A stretch of 12,874 nucleotides of DNA from Eubacterium sp. (GCA_029059925.1 JAIDVA010000055.1:1-12874); one strand, 5' to 3'. Counted from the stretch's first letter, positions 1 to 8,295 are shown. The notes: generated by a model not told the origin, from the sequence alone. Program-made: numbers and translations.

Positions 1-1309
1 CTCGACCCTCAACAAGTACAGGCTCAAATGCCTGAATACCAAGTCTGTGAAGTGTGGGGGCACGGTTAAGCATTACGGGGTGATCCTTGATTACAACCTC
101 AAGACAATCCCATACTGCAGGATTGTTAGCCCTTTCAACCATCTTTCTTGCTGATTTAATGTTAGATGCAACACCTGTCTCAACAAGTCTCTTCATAACA
201 AAAGGCTTAAACAGCTCAATAGCCATTTCCTTAGGAAGACCGCACTGATGCATTTTGAGCTCAGGACCAACAACGATAACCGAACGTCCTGAATAGTCAA
301 CACGCTTACCGAGAAGGTTCTGACGGAAGCGGCCCTGCTTACCCTTAAGCATATCTGAAAGGGACTTAAGCGGTCTGTTGTTCGGACCGGTTACAGGTCT
401 GCCGCGGCGACCGTTATCAATGAGAGCATCTACTGATTCCTGGAGCATTCTTTTTTCATTTCTTACAATGATTTCAGGTGCACCAAGCTCAAGCAATCTC
501 TTAAGACGATTATTACGGTTAATAACACGTCTGTATAAATCATTTAAATCTGATGTAGCAAATCTGCCGCCGTCAAGCTGAACCATAGGGCGGATATCAG
601 GCGGAATAACAGGGATAGCATCAAGAATCATCCACTCAAGCTTATTGCCACTGTGATAGAAAGCATCAACAACATCAAGTCTCTTGAGAAGTCTTACTCT
701 CTTCTGACCTGTTGCAGTCTCAAGCTCAGCTGTGAGCTCTGCACGAAGCTGTCCTACATCAATGCTCTGTAAAAGCTCCTTGACAGCCTCAGCACCCATG
801 CCTGCTTTGAAGTCATCCTCATATCTCTCACGCATTTCTGCATATTCTTTTTCGTTGAGAATCTGCATCTTCTCAAGCGGTGTATCGCCCGGGTCTGTTA
901 CGATATAAAGTGCAAAGTAAAGCACCTTCTCAAGATATCTCGGGCTGATGTCAAGAACAAGACCAAGACGGCTTGGAATACCCTTAAAATACCAGATGTG
1001 TGATACAGGAGCTGCAAGCTCGATATGACCCATACGCTCACGACGTACCTTAGCACGTGTAATTTCAACACCACAGCGCTCGCAGACTTTACCCTTATAA
1101 CGAACTCTCTTATACTTACCGCAGTGACATTCCCAGTCCTTCATAGGACCAAAAATTCTTTCACAGAAAAGACCGTCACGCTCCGGCTTAAGAGTTCTGT
1201 AATTTATTGTTTCAGGCTTTGTTACCTCGCCGTAGGACCACTCACGGATCTGCTCGGGAGAAGCAAGGCCGATTTTTATAGAACTGAATTCATTTTCATA
1301 ATTATCCAT
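1..1309 (-). CDS. rpoC: DNA-directed RNA polymerase subunit beta', N-terminal part (cut by window edge)
   Basis: This is the beta' subunit, which with beta forms the catalytic cleft of RNA polymerase. I translated the minus strand from ATG at 1309. The frame stays open for 436 codons to the window edge and begins MDNYENEFSSIKIGLASPEQ. The N-terminal zinc-binding site is visible as C61-x-C63 and C76-x-x-C79. The switch/lid region GRFRQNLLGKRVDYSGRSVI lies around residues 325-345, followed by the conserved HPVMLNRAPTLHRLGIQAFEP stretch near the truncated end. The Mg-binding NADFDGD motif should come just beyond the edge and is not seen. The start is supported by AAGGAG (plus-strand 1319-1324) nine bases upstream. 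The gene lies 55 bp downstream of rpoB on the same strand, in the standard rpoB-rpoC order, so co-transcription is expected. The truncation is an artefact of the window, not a mutation. Confidence 0.98.
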   Translation of the reverse strand, partial: MDNYENEFSSIKIGLASPEQIREWSYGEVTKPETINYRTLKPERDGLFCERIFGPMKDWECHCGKYKRVRYKGKVCERCGVEITRAKVRRERMGHIELAAPVSHIWYFKGIPSRLGLVLDISPRYLEKVLYFALYIVTDPGDTPLEKMQILNEKEYAEMRERYEDDFKAGMGAEAVKELLQSIDVGQLRAELTAELETATGQKRVRLLKRLDVVDAFYHSGNKLEWMILDAIPVIPPDIRPMVQLDGGRFATSDLNDLYRRVINRNNRLKRLLELGAPEIIVRNEKRMLQESVDALIDNGRRGRPVTGPNNRPLKSLSDMLKGKQGRFRQNLLGKRVDYSGRSVIVVGPELKMHQCGLPKEMAIELFKPFVMKRLVETGVASNIKSARKMVERANNPAVWDCLEVVIKDHPVMLNRAPTLHRLGIQAFEPVLVEGR

Positions 1310-1364
1310 TTGGAAGCACTCCTTACTTATTAATTAGTATTGTTTTTCGGAAGTCGTGTTCAGA

Positions 1365-4300
1365 TTAATCTTCATCATTATAATCGTCACTGAAACTATC
1401 AGCAAACAAATCAGAAAATTCATCTGACTGACCTGCTTCCTCGCCTTCATCCTCGGCATCCTCGACGCCGTAGCCGTCCTGACCTTCAAAGTCATTGACA
1501 GTTGTGAAAGCCTGTTCGTCAATAGGCTGAATAGCTGTACCATCATCCAGATCCTGCTTAAGCTCAACCTCATTACCCTCACGGTCAAGTACTTTGGTAT
1601 CAAGACCGAGTGCCTGAAGCTCTTTAAAGAGAACCTTGAAAGATTCAGGTGTACCTGCTGCAGGAATATTTTCACCCTTAACGATTGATTCATATGCACG
1701 TACACGACCGGCAACGTCATCAGATTTGATTGTGATGATTTCCTGAAGTGTATAAGCAGCACCGTATGCCTCGAGTGCCCAAACCTCCATTTCACCAAAA
1801 CGCTGTCCGCCGAACTGAGCTTTACCACCAAGAGGCTGCTGCGTTACAAGACTGTAAGGACCTGTTGAACGAGCGTGAATCTTATCATCAACAAGGTGAT
1901 GGAGTTTGAGATAGTACATATATCCAACAGTAATTCTGTTATCGAACTTCTCGCCTGTACGTCCGTCGATAAGCTCTGTTTTACCATCAAACACCTTGTT
2001 ACCGTTTTCATCAATATAATAACCGATATCAGCAAGCTCTAAGCAATCACGTATATCCTGCTCGTGAGCACCGTCGAATACAGGTGTCATCATCTTCCAG
2101 CCAAGTGCCATTGCAGCATAGCCAAGATGAACCTCGAGTACCTGACCGATGTTCATACGAGACGGTACACCAAGTGGGTTAAGCACGATATCAAGCGGTC
2201 TGCCGTCAGGAAGGAATGGCATATCCTCCTGAGGAAGAATTCTTGAAACAACACCCTTGTTACCATGACGACCAGCCATCTTATCGCCGACCTGAATCTT
2301 ACGCTTCTGAGCAATATATACTCTTACTACCTTATTAACACCGGGTGAAAGCTCATCACTGTTTGCACGTGTAAACACCTTAACGTCTACTACGATACCA
2401 TACTCACCGTGAGGAACACGCATTGAGGTATCTCTTACCTCTCTTGCCTTTTCGCCGAAGATTGCACGAAGGAGTCTTTCCTCAGCTGTAAGCTCAGTCT
2501 CACCCTTAGGAGTTACCTTACCAACAAGAATATCACCTGAGTGAACCTCTGCACCAATACGGATAATACCGTCAGCATCAAGATCCTTGAGGGCATCCTC
2601 ACCTACGTTAGGAATGTCCCTTGTAATTTCTTCAGGGCCAAGCTTTGTATCGCGTGATTCAACCTCATGCTCTTCGATATGAATGGATGTATAAACATCA
2701 TCACGAACAATCTTTTCATTAATAAGAACAGCATCCTCGTAGTTATAACCCTCCCAGGTCATAAAGCCGATAAGTGCGTTCTTACCGAGTGAAACCTCAC
2801 CATTGCAGGTTGCAGGACCATCGGCAATTACCTGTCCGTCCTCAACTGTCTGATGAAGGGATACGATTGGGCGCTGATTAATACAGGTGCCCTGGTTTGA
2901 TCCTGAGAACTTAACAAGCTCATATTTATCAACTACATTATCCTTAGTTGTAATTTCAATTGTGTCGGCATCAACTGCAGTAACAGTACCGCCGCGCTTT
3001 GCAATAACTACTACACCTGAGTCATATGCAGCCTTATATTCCATACCGGTGCCGACTACAGGAGCAACTGTCTTAAGAAGAGGAACTGCCTGACGCTGCA
3101 TGTTAGCACCCATAAGAGCACGGTTCGCATCGTCGTTTTCAAGGAACGGAATCATAGATGTAGCAACCGAAACAACCATCTTAGGTGATACATCCATATA
3201 GTCAACCTTATCAGGTGACATTGTCATAAATTCGTCTCTGAAACGGCAGGTAACTCTCTGATTCGCAAATCTGCCGTTTTCATCAAGCGGCTCATTTGCC
3301 TGAGCAACCACATAATTATCCTCGACATCGGCTGTCATATAAACAACCTCGTCTGTAACAATACCGGTCTCCTTATCAACCTTACGGTAAGGAGCCTCAA
3401 TAAAGCCATATTCATTAAGTCGGCTGTAGCAAGCAAGATAAGAAATAAGACCGATATTAGGACCTTCAGGAGTCTCAATAGGACACATTCTGCCGTAGTG
3501 TGTATAGTGTACGTCACGAACCTCAAAGCCTGCACGGTCTCTTGAAAGACCGCCCGGACCGAGCGCTGAAAGTCTTCTCTTATGAGTAAGCTCTGCAAGA
3601 GGATTGTTCTGATCCATAAACTGTGAAAGTGGTGATGAACCGAAGAATTCTTTAATTGCAGCAACAACAGGTCTTATATTGATAAGAGCCTGAGGCGTGA
3701 TTGACTCGTCATCATCCTGCGCCTGAAGAGTCATTCTTTCGCGGATAACTCTTTCCATTCTTGTGAAGCCGATTCTAAACTGATTCTGAAGCAACTCACC
3801 TACTGCACGGATTCTTCTGTTGCCGAGATGGTCGATGTCATCAAGTGAACCGACACCATTTGCAAGGTTAAGAAGATAAGATACAGTAGCAAAAATATCA
3901 TCTATTATAATATGTTTAGGGATAAGGTCATCAACTCTTAACTGGATTTCCTCCTTGAGAGCAGTCTCGTCATCGCCGCACTTCTCAAGAATTTCAGAAA
4001 GAACTCTGTAGGAAACCTTTTCATTGATACCGAATTCCTTACAGTCAAAATCAATATAAGCATTGATATCAACCATACCGTTTGATACGATTTTAACTTC
4101 CTTGCCCTCAACATCGACAAATGCAAACATAACACCTGCAGTCTCGATTTCAAGAGCCTTTTCCTCGGAAATTTTCTCACCTGCATCTGCAAGGAACTCA
4201 CCCTGAGGTGAAATTACAGGCTGAGCAAGAGTCTGACCGGCAAGTCTGTCACTGATAGCAAGCTTTTTGTTATACTTGTATCTGCCGACTCTTGAAAGAT

Positions 4301-5099
4301 CATATCGGTGTGCATCAAAGAACAGACCGTCAATATGAGCCTGTGCAGTCTCAAGTGTAGGCGGCTCGCCCGGACGAAGCTTCTTGTAAACCTCAAGAAG
4401 AGCCTCTTCCTTGTTCTTTGTAGCATCCTTCTCAATTGTAGCAAGGATTCTTTCATCCTCGCCGAAGAAATCAATAATTTCTTCATCCGTACCGAGACCC
4501 AATGCTCTGATAAGAGTTGTTATATAGATTTTTCTGTTTTTATCAATACGAACATAGAAAAGATCGTTTGCGTCTGTCTCATACTCGAGCCAAGCACCGC
4601 GGTTAGGAATAACTGTGTTTGTGAACAGCTCCTTACCTGTCTTATCGTGGTCCATATTGTAATAAACACCCGGTGAACGAACAAGCTGAGAGGTTATACA
4701 TCTTTCAGCACCGTTAATAACAAAGGTACCTGCATCAGTCATCCAAGGGAAATCACCCATAAACACAGTGTTTTCCTTAACCTCGCCTGTCTCCTTGTTC
4801 ATAAGTCTTGCTCTGACCTTCAAAGGTTTTGCATAAGTTACATCACGTGCCTTACACTGAGCAATTGAGTATTTAGGCTCCTCGTCCATTGAGTAGTCAA
4901 TAAAGTCCAAAACAAGGTTTCCTGTATAATCGGTGATTGAACCGATATCCCTGAACACCTCTTTAAGACCTTCGTCAAGGAACCATTGGTATGAGCTTTT
5001 CTGAACCTCAATCAAGTTAGGCATCTGCATAACTTCATTGATTTTAGCAAAGTTCTTACGAGTGGTAGTACCAAGCTGTGTGTCCTTCACATTTACCAT
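1365..5099 (-). CDS. rpoB: DNA-directed RNA polymerase subunit beta
   Basis: This is the complete beta subunit (1244 aa), partner of beta' in the polymerase core. The family signatures run in order: the N-terminal protrusion/lobe; the rifampicin-pocket segment LSQFMDQNNPLAELTHKRRL at about residues 491-510 followed by SALGPGGLSRDRAGFEVRDV; CPIETPEGPNIGLI at about 539-552; KIQVGDKMAGRHGNKGVVS; and near the C-terminus QFGGQRFGEMEVWALEAYGA. Residues matching E. coli Q513, D516, H526 and S531 (here Q493, D496, H506, S511) are wild type, so no common rifampicin-resistance substitution is seen. A low-complexity acidic tail of about 40 residues ends the protein. An in-frame ATG lies 33 bases further upstream (5132). 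I prefer 5099 because GGAG (plus-strand 5108-5111) sits 8 bases before it and the protein then begins MVNVKDTQLG. It has its own promoter and leader, and rpoC follows. Confidence 0.98.
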   Translation of the reverse strand: MVNVKDTQLGTTTRKNFAKINEVMQMPNLIEVQKSSYQWFLDEGLKEVFRDIGSITDYTGNLVLDFIDYSMDEEPKYSIAQCKARDVTYAKPLKVRARLMNKETGEVKENTVFMGDFPWMTDAGTFVINGAERCITSQLVRSPGVYYNMDHDKTGKELFTNTVIPNRGAWLEYETDANDLFYVRIDKNRKIYITTLIRALGLGTDEEIIDFFGEDERILATIEKDATKNKEEALLEVYKKLRPGEPPTLETAQAHIDGLFFDAHRYDLSRVGRYKYNKKLAISDRLAGQTLAQPVISPQGEFLADAGEKISEEKALEIETAGVMFAFVDVEGKEVKIVSNGMVDINAYIDFDCKEFGINEKVSYRVLSEILEKCGDDETALKEEIQLRVDDLIPKHIIIDDIFATVSYLLNLANGVGSLDDIDHLGNRRIRAVGELLQNQFRIGFTRMERVIRERMTLQAQDDDESITPQALINIRPVVAAIKEFFGSSPLSQFMDQNNPLAELTHKRRLSALGPGGLSRDRAGFEVRDVHYTHYGRMCPIETPEGPNIGLISYLACYSRLNEYGFIEAPYRKVDKETGIVTDEVVYMTADVEDNYVVAQANEPLDENGRFANQRVTCRFRDEFMTMSPDKVDYMDVSPKMVVSVATSMIPFLENDDANRALMGANMQRQAVPLLKTVAPVVGTGMEYKAAYDSGVVVIAKRGGTVTAVDADTIEITTKDNVVDKYELVKFSGSNQGTCINQRPIVSLHQTVEDGQVIADGPATCNGEVSLGKNALIGFMTWEGYNYEDAVLINEKIVRDDVYTSIHIEEHEVESRDTKLGPEEITRDIPNVGEDALKDLDADGIIRIGAEVHSGDILVGKVTPKGETELTAEERLLRAIFGEKAREVRDTSMRVPHGEYGIVVDVKVFTRANSDELSPGVNKVVRVYIAQKRKIQVGDKMAGRHGNKGVVSRILPQEDMPFLPDGRPLDIVLNPLGVPSRMNIGQVLEVHLGYAAMALGWKMMTPVFDGAHEQDIRDCLELADIGYYIDENGNKVFDGKTELIDGRTGEKFDNRITVGYMYYLKLHHLVDDKIHARSTGPYSLVTQQPLGGKAQFGGQRFGEMEVWALEAYGAAYTLQEIITIKSDDVAGRVRAYESIVKGENIPAAGTPESFKVLFKELQALGLDTKVLDREGNEVELKQDLDDGTAIQPIDEQAFTTVNDFEGQDGYGVEDAEDEGEEAGQSDEFSDLFADSFSDDYNDED

Positions 5100-5230
5100 A
5101 AGAGTCACTCCAATCATTTTTTGTAAAAACAAAACAAAATCTGCCGTTTACCGACGAAAAGGCATCTGCCAGACGTATCGGACTGTTAACGGGACTTAAC
5201 CCAATTACGCACAGATTTCCATTTTAGATG
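5100..5230 (-). ncRNA. structured rpoB 5' leader (candidate cis-regulatory RNA)
   Basis: This roughly 130-nt untranslated region between the inferred start and the rpoB ATG holds long-range complementary segments. AAATCTG (plus-strand 5212-5218) can pair with CAGATTT (5137-5143). Just inside it, CCGTTAAC (5185-5192) can pair with GTAAACGG (5144-5151), with one A-A mismatch. The outer 3' arm is followed by a U-rich run (TGTTTTGTTTTT) and then the ribosome site, so the fold could resemble an attenuator. A short internal GGC/GCC hairpin (5161-5170) is also possible. The pairings are read by eye. I do not recognise a named leader family, and a regulatory function is inference. Confidence 0.4.
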
Positions 5231-5236
5231 CACTAT

Positions 5237-5265
5237 AATATAAAGCATATTATAAGTAAAGTCAA
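5237..5265 (-). promoter_or_regulatory. sigma-A-type promoter for rpoB-rpoC
   Basis: On the minus strand TTGACT (5265-5260) is followed after 17 bases by TATATT (5242-5237). A 19-base alternative, TATTAT, also exists. This gives a start near 5230 and an untranslated leader of about 130 nt before the rpoB ATG. The match is close to consensus, but the start site is inferred. Confidence 0.7.
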
Positions 5266-5359
5266 GGATTTTTTTAATTTATTTACAGTATATCCCAAAA
5301 CTTTTTAATACACGTCTCCGAGTGTTTCTTAACTATCTGTAAAATTAGTGCATATTCCA

Positions 5360-5388
5360 TTGATTTAGCAACAGTGATTTGTTATAAT
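5360..5388 (+). promoter_or_regulatory. sigma-A-type promoter for the lipoprotein-vanZ pair
   Basis: TTGATT (5360-5365), a 17-base spacer and a perfect TATAAT (5383-5388) form a strong promoter reading right. The expected start is near 5395, only about 13 bases before the ATG at 5408. The ribosome site AGGTG (5396-5400) would therefore sit at the extreme 5' end of the transcript. It is divergent from the rpoB promoter, with about 95 bp between the two -35 boxes; I see no clear operator there. Confidence 0.75.
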
Positions 5389-5407
5389 GGAAATCAGGTG
5401 AATTACT

Positions 5408-7066
5408 ATGAAATTATTTAAAAAGCTTGCAGCAATTATGCTAACAATGATACTGACAGCCACAATATTTTCGGGCTGTTCAAAAAAGACAGATACAATT
5501 GATTTTATATACCCTATCAACGGCAATATCGTCAGCTTTGACCCGCAGATTGCATCAACAGCGGATGAGTTTCTCATTATTGAAAACTGCTTTGAAGGGC
5601 TCGTACGCGTACTCGATGATGGCACGATTCAGCCCGGTGTTGCAGAAAAGTGGGACATAAGCGGTGATGGACTTACATATACCTTTACACTCAGAAAAGG
5701 TGTAAAATGGAACATAAAAAGTGAGAGCGAAAGCAATCTGACAAAAGCACAAAAGCTGCTTGGAATTGATTTTGATCCTGACATTACAGCACACGACTTT
5801 GTATTTGCTCTTCAAAGAGCTGTTGACGCAAATACAAACTCACCAATGTTTTCATCAGTAGCAAATATTGTTAATGCAAATGAAATTCATTCAGGCAATG
5901 CAATGCCCGGGGAATTAGGTGCTAAGGCACTCGATGACTATACACTTGAAATTAAACTGCTTTCCCCTGACGACAGCTTTTTAAATACACTTTCTACAGC
6001 AGTAGCCATGCCATGCAATGAAAAATATTTTCATGCGACAAAAGGAAGATACGGCTTAGGACTTGATTATACAATATTTAATGGTCAGTTTTATGTTAAT
6101 ACGATTCTCGACACTTCTTATGTTTTGAAAAAGAACAAGCTGTATGTTGGCGATTATCCATCCAAGGTTACTGATATAACACTGAAAATTACGGATGAAA
6201 ATTCTGAAATAGCAAAAAATTTAAAAAGCGGATACTATGACTGTGCGTACATTTCAGGCAAAGAATATGAGGAGCTCAATGATAATAAAATAACGGTTCA
6301 GCCATACTCAAACAAAATGTGGGCTTTTGTGTTCAACAAAAACAGACAGCTGTTCAGCAACAAGGATTTGCGTCAGGCTATATGCCTTTCGGTATCTGAG
6401 CCTGACTTGGAGCAGCATACATATCTTTCTAAGGCAGACACCTTTGCCCCGCCAAGCTGTCAGATTGCAGGTAAGAGTGTTGCGGAAGCAATCGGGACCA
6501 CAGTACCTGCACCAAATGCCGAAATAGCTAAAGAGCTCTGGAAAAAAGGACTTGAAGAAACCAAATACACCTCAGCAGATATTACGATTATTGTAACAGA
6601 GGATATGGAGGATACGGCAAAACAGCTTGTACAGGGCATACAAAGCAGCATTGGTCAGATTACAAATTACGGAAATGACAAAAAAATTGCCTTTTCACTA
6701 AAGCTTAATGTGCTGAACAAGAATGACTTTGACACTGCCTTTTCAAGTGGTGAATATGATATTGCACTTTATCGCTTTGAGGCAAGCACACATAATGCTG
6801 TTGGCTTTATCAGCGAAATAATTAACGGTAATTACGCAGGTGAAATTGAAAATATTGAGGATGCTGTAAGCAATGCACAAACAGCAAGTGCAAGCAATGC
6901 CGCAAAGGAATATAAAAAATGCGAGCAGATACTTATTGACGATTATTCAGTTATGCCGCTTCTTTTTGAAAGCTCCTACTATGCACAGGCAAGAGGTGTA
7001 AGCGGTGTTCAGTTCCATGCAGGCAGCGGAAGGGTGAGTTTTGTAAATGCGACAAGAGAAGATTAA
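5408..7066 (+). CDS. ABC transporter substrate-binding lipoprotein, peptide/nickel (SBP_bac_5) type
   Basis: This is an extracytoplasmic solute-binding protein of the OppA/DppA class, expected to capture oligopeptides or similar ligands for an ABC importer. At 552 aa it has the usual length. The N-terminus carries a lipoprotein signal peptide: positive MKLFKK, a hydrophobic stretch, and lipobox FSGC with the modified cysteine at C24. Family features follow: the NIVSFDPQ segment, then FEGLVRVLDDGTIQPGVAEK and the SGDGLTYTFTLRKGVKWN block (about residues 62-102), and ITAHDFVFALQRAVD (about 124-138). It starts 7 bases after AGGTG. No permease or ATPase gene lies nearby, so it is an orphan that would have to work with components encoded elsewhere or act as a receptor. 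It overlaps the next gene by 20 bases. The ligand cannot be told from sequence. Confidence 0.9.
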   Translation: MKLFKKLAAIMLTMILTATIFSGCSKKTDTIDFIYPINGNIVSFDPQIASTADEFLIIENCFEGLVRVLDDGTIQPGVAEKWDISGDGLTYTFTLRKGVKWNIKSESESNLTKAQKLLGIDFDPDITAHDFVFALQRAVDANTNSPMFSSVANIVNANEIHSGNAMPGELGAKALDDYTLEIKLLSPDDSFLNTLSTAVAMPCNEKYFHATKGRYGLGLDYTIFNGQFYVNTILDTSYVLKKNKLYVGDYPSKVTDITLKITDENSEIAKNLKSGYYDCAYISGKEYEELNDNKITVQPYSNKMWAFVFNKNRQLFSNKDLRQAICLSVSEPDLEQHTYLSKADTFAPPSCQIAGKSVAEAIGTTVPAPNAEIAKELWKKGLEETKYTSADITIIVTEDMEDTAKQLVQGIQSSIGQITNYGNDKKIAFSLKLNVLNKNDFDTAFSSGEYDIALYRFEASTHNAVGFISEIINGNYAGEIENIEDAVSNAQTASASNAAKEYKKCEQILIDDYSVMPLLFESSYYAQARGVSGVQFHAGSGRVSFVNATRED

Positions 7067-7514
7067 AACTGCCCTGTGCTGGATGCTCGTTATTGTTTGT
7101 ATGGGCGTTATATTCTGGCTTTCATCCAGAACAGCTGATGAATCAGCTGCACAAAGCGGTACAATACTTCAGTGGCTTATCAATATCTTCGGTGACAATC
7201 TGTTCACTGATTTTATAGTAAGAAAAGCTGCTCATTGTCTTGAATTCACGGGACTTTGTGTGCTGTTCAATCTTGCATTTTATCAGACACGAAAAAAAAC
7301 AATGCTGCTGATATCAATTGCCTGCACATCACTTTATGCTGCAACGGATGAATTCCACCAACTTTTTGTAGCCGGCAGATCCTGTCAGTTTACCGACTGG
7401 TTAATCGACAGCTGCGGTGCCATACTCGGAGCAATAGGATTTATAATTTTATATAAAGCCATAATCTATATTAAACAAAAAAGCACAAAATTTATTGACA
7501 GTGAAAATATTTAG
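7047..7514 (+). CDS. VanZ-like family membrane protein
   Basis: This is a small integral membrane protein (155 aa) of the VanZ-like family. The best-known member, VanZ, gives low-level teicoplanin resistance, but most chromosomal homologues have no assigned role. Visible features are a first hydrophobic segment (about residues 8-26) ending in FWLSSRT, the conserved VRKAAHCLEF (58-67), a hydrophobic stretch (84-99), then TDEFHQLFVAGR (100-111) and FTDWLIDSCGAILG (115-128) leading into a last hydrophobic segment. The TDExHQ, GR and D-x-x-x-D pattern is the family core. The gene starts inside the lipoprotein gene, 20 bases before its stop, behind an AGGGTGA-like ribosome site, so the two are probably translationally coupled. 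Antibiotic resistance should not be inferred from family membership alone. Confidence 0.88.
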   Translation: MRQEKIKTALCWMLVIVCMGVIFWLSSRTADESAAQSGTILQWLINIFGDNLFTDFIVRKAAHCLEFTGLCVLFNLAFYQTRKKTMLLISIACTSLYAATDEFHQLFVAGRSCQFTDWLIDSCGAILGAIGFIILYKAIIYIKQKSTKFIDSENI

Positions 7515-7522
7515 TTTATAAT
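7495..7522 (+). promoter_or_regulatory. sigma-A-type promoter for nagB, straddling the vanZ stop
   Basis: A perfect TTGACA (7495-7500) is followed after 16 bases by a perfect TATAAT (7517-7522). The -35 box lies inside the last codons of the vanZ-like gene and the -10 box just after its stop at 7512-7514. The transcript would start near 7529 and reach nagB at 7570, giving a leader of about 40 nt. This implies nagB (and perhaps metG-tatD) is transcribed independently of the upstream pair. Confidence 0.8.
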
Positions 7523-7569
7523 ATATAGGAATAATTTTACATGTTATTGAAATGCGGAGGATATACATA

Positions 7570-8295
7570 ATGAATGTTTTAGTTTATGACAATGATGAAC
7601 AAATCGGCATCGCAGCCGGTAACTATATGTGCGGTCAGGTACTCGCTAAGCCTGATTCCGTTTTGGGTCTTGCAACCGGTTCTACCCCATTAAAGCCTTA
7701 TGGTCATATGATTAAGCTTTTTGAAAACGGTGCAGTTGATTTCAGTCAGGTAACAACCTTTAATCTTGATGAATACTGCAAGCTTGATGTTAATGATAAG
7801 AATTCATATCATTCCTTTATGTATGACAATCTTTTCAATCATATTAATATTCCTGATAAAAATATCAATTTCCTTAACGGAAATGCTGATGATTTGGAAA
7901 AAGAATGCAAAGAATATGAAATGAGAATTAAAAATGCAGGCGGCATTGACATTCAGCTGCTCGGTATCGGTTCAAACGGTCATATTGCTTTCAATGAGCC
8001 ATCTGACAGCTTTCAGCGCTGGAGTCATGTTGTTAAGCTCAAAGAGAGCACTATTAACGACAACAGCCGTTTCTTCAATTCAATTGAAGAGGTACCTACT
8101 CACGCAGTAACAATGGGTATCGGTTCAATTATGAAGGCTAAAAGAATTCTCATTATCGCTACAGGCGAAAATAAGGCAAATGCCATCAAGCAGCTTATTG
8201 ACGGCAATGTAACACCACAGTGCCCGGCATCTGTTCTTCAGTTCCACACAGATGTTACACTCATGCTGGATAAGGGTGCTGCATCAAAAATATAA
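7570..8295 (+). CDS. nagB: glucosamine-6-phosphate deaminase
   Basis: NagB converts glucosamine 6-phosphate to fructose 6-phosphate plus ammonia, bringing amino sugars into glycolysis. The 241-aa protein is of normal bacterial length and carries the phosphate-binding LATGSTP (34-40), FNLDEY with D67 (E. coli D72), and LLGIGSNGHIAFNEP (130-144) with H138 and E143 (E. coli H143 and E148). The position of E. coli D141 is N136; as I recall, Asn is usual in Gram-positive members, so this is not a defect. An ATG at 7552 is in frame, but GGAGG (7556-7560) sits between the two, so the start at 7570 is clearly right. No nagA deacetylase, NagR/GntR regulator or sugar transporter is adjacent. metG follows 46 bp downstream on the same strand. 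Confidence 0.96.
   Translation: MNVLVYDNDEQIGIAAGNYMCGQVLAKPDSVLGLATGSTPLKPYGHMIKLFENGAVDFSQVTTFNLDEYCKLDVNDKNSYHSFMYDNLFNHINIPDKNINFLNGNADDLEKECKEYEMRIKNAGGIDIQLLGIGSNGHIAFNEPSDSFQRWSHVVKLKESTINDNSRFFNSIEEVPTHAVTMGIGSIMKAKRILIIATGENKANAIKQLIDGNVTPQCPASVLQFHTDVTLMLDKGAASKI

Noticed and set aside
4..1309. Truncated rpoC as a pseudogene
   Set aside because: The frame is intact up to the window edge; the cut is due to the window, not to a stop or frameshift.
1025..1333. Open frame on the plus strand across the start of rpoC
   Set aside because: It lies opposite highly conserved rpoC codons, has no ribosome site and resembles no known protein.
1334..1831. Second minus-strand open frame of 165 codons overlapping the rpoB end
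   Set aside because: It is an out-of-frame reading within rpoB; the in-frame product is clearly beta.
3500..3640. Rifampicin-resistance substitutions in rpoB
   Set aside because: All commonly mutated positions that I could align are wild type.
4308..4676. 122-codon plus-strand open frame inside rpoB
   Set aside because: Antisense to conserved rpoB coding sequence, with cysteine-rich random composition and no start signals.
5100..5132. A longer rpoB start, 11 codons upstream of 5099
   Set aside because: The GGAG ribosome site would lie inside the coding region, and the longer form has no ribosome site of its own at the right distance.
7552..7569. A longer nagB start at 7552
   Set aside because: GGAGG at 7556-7560 sits between the two ATGs and is correctly spaced only for 7570.
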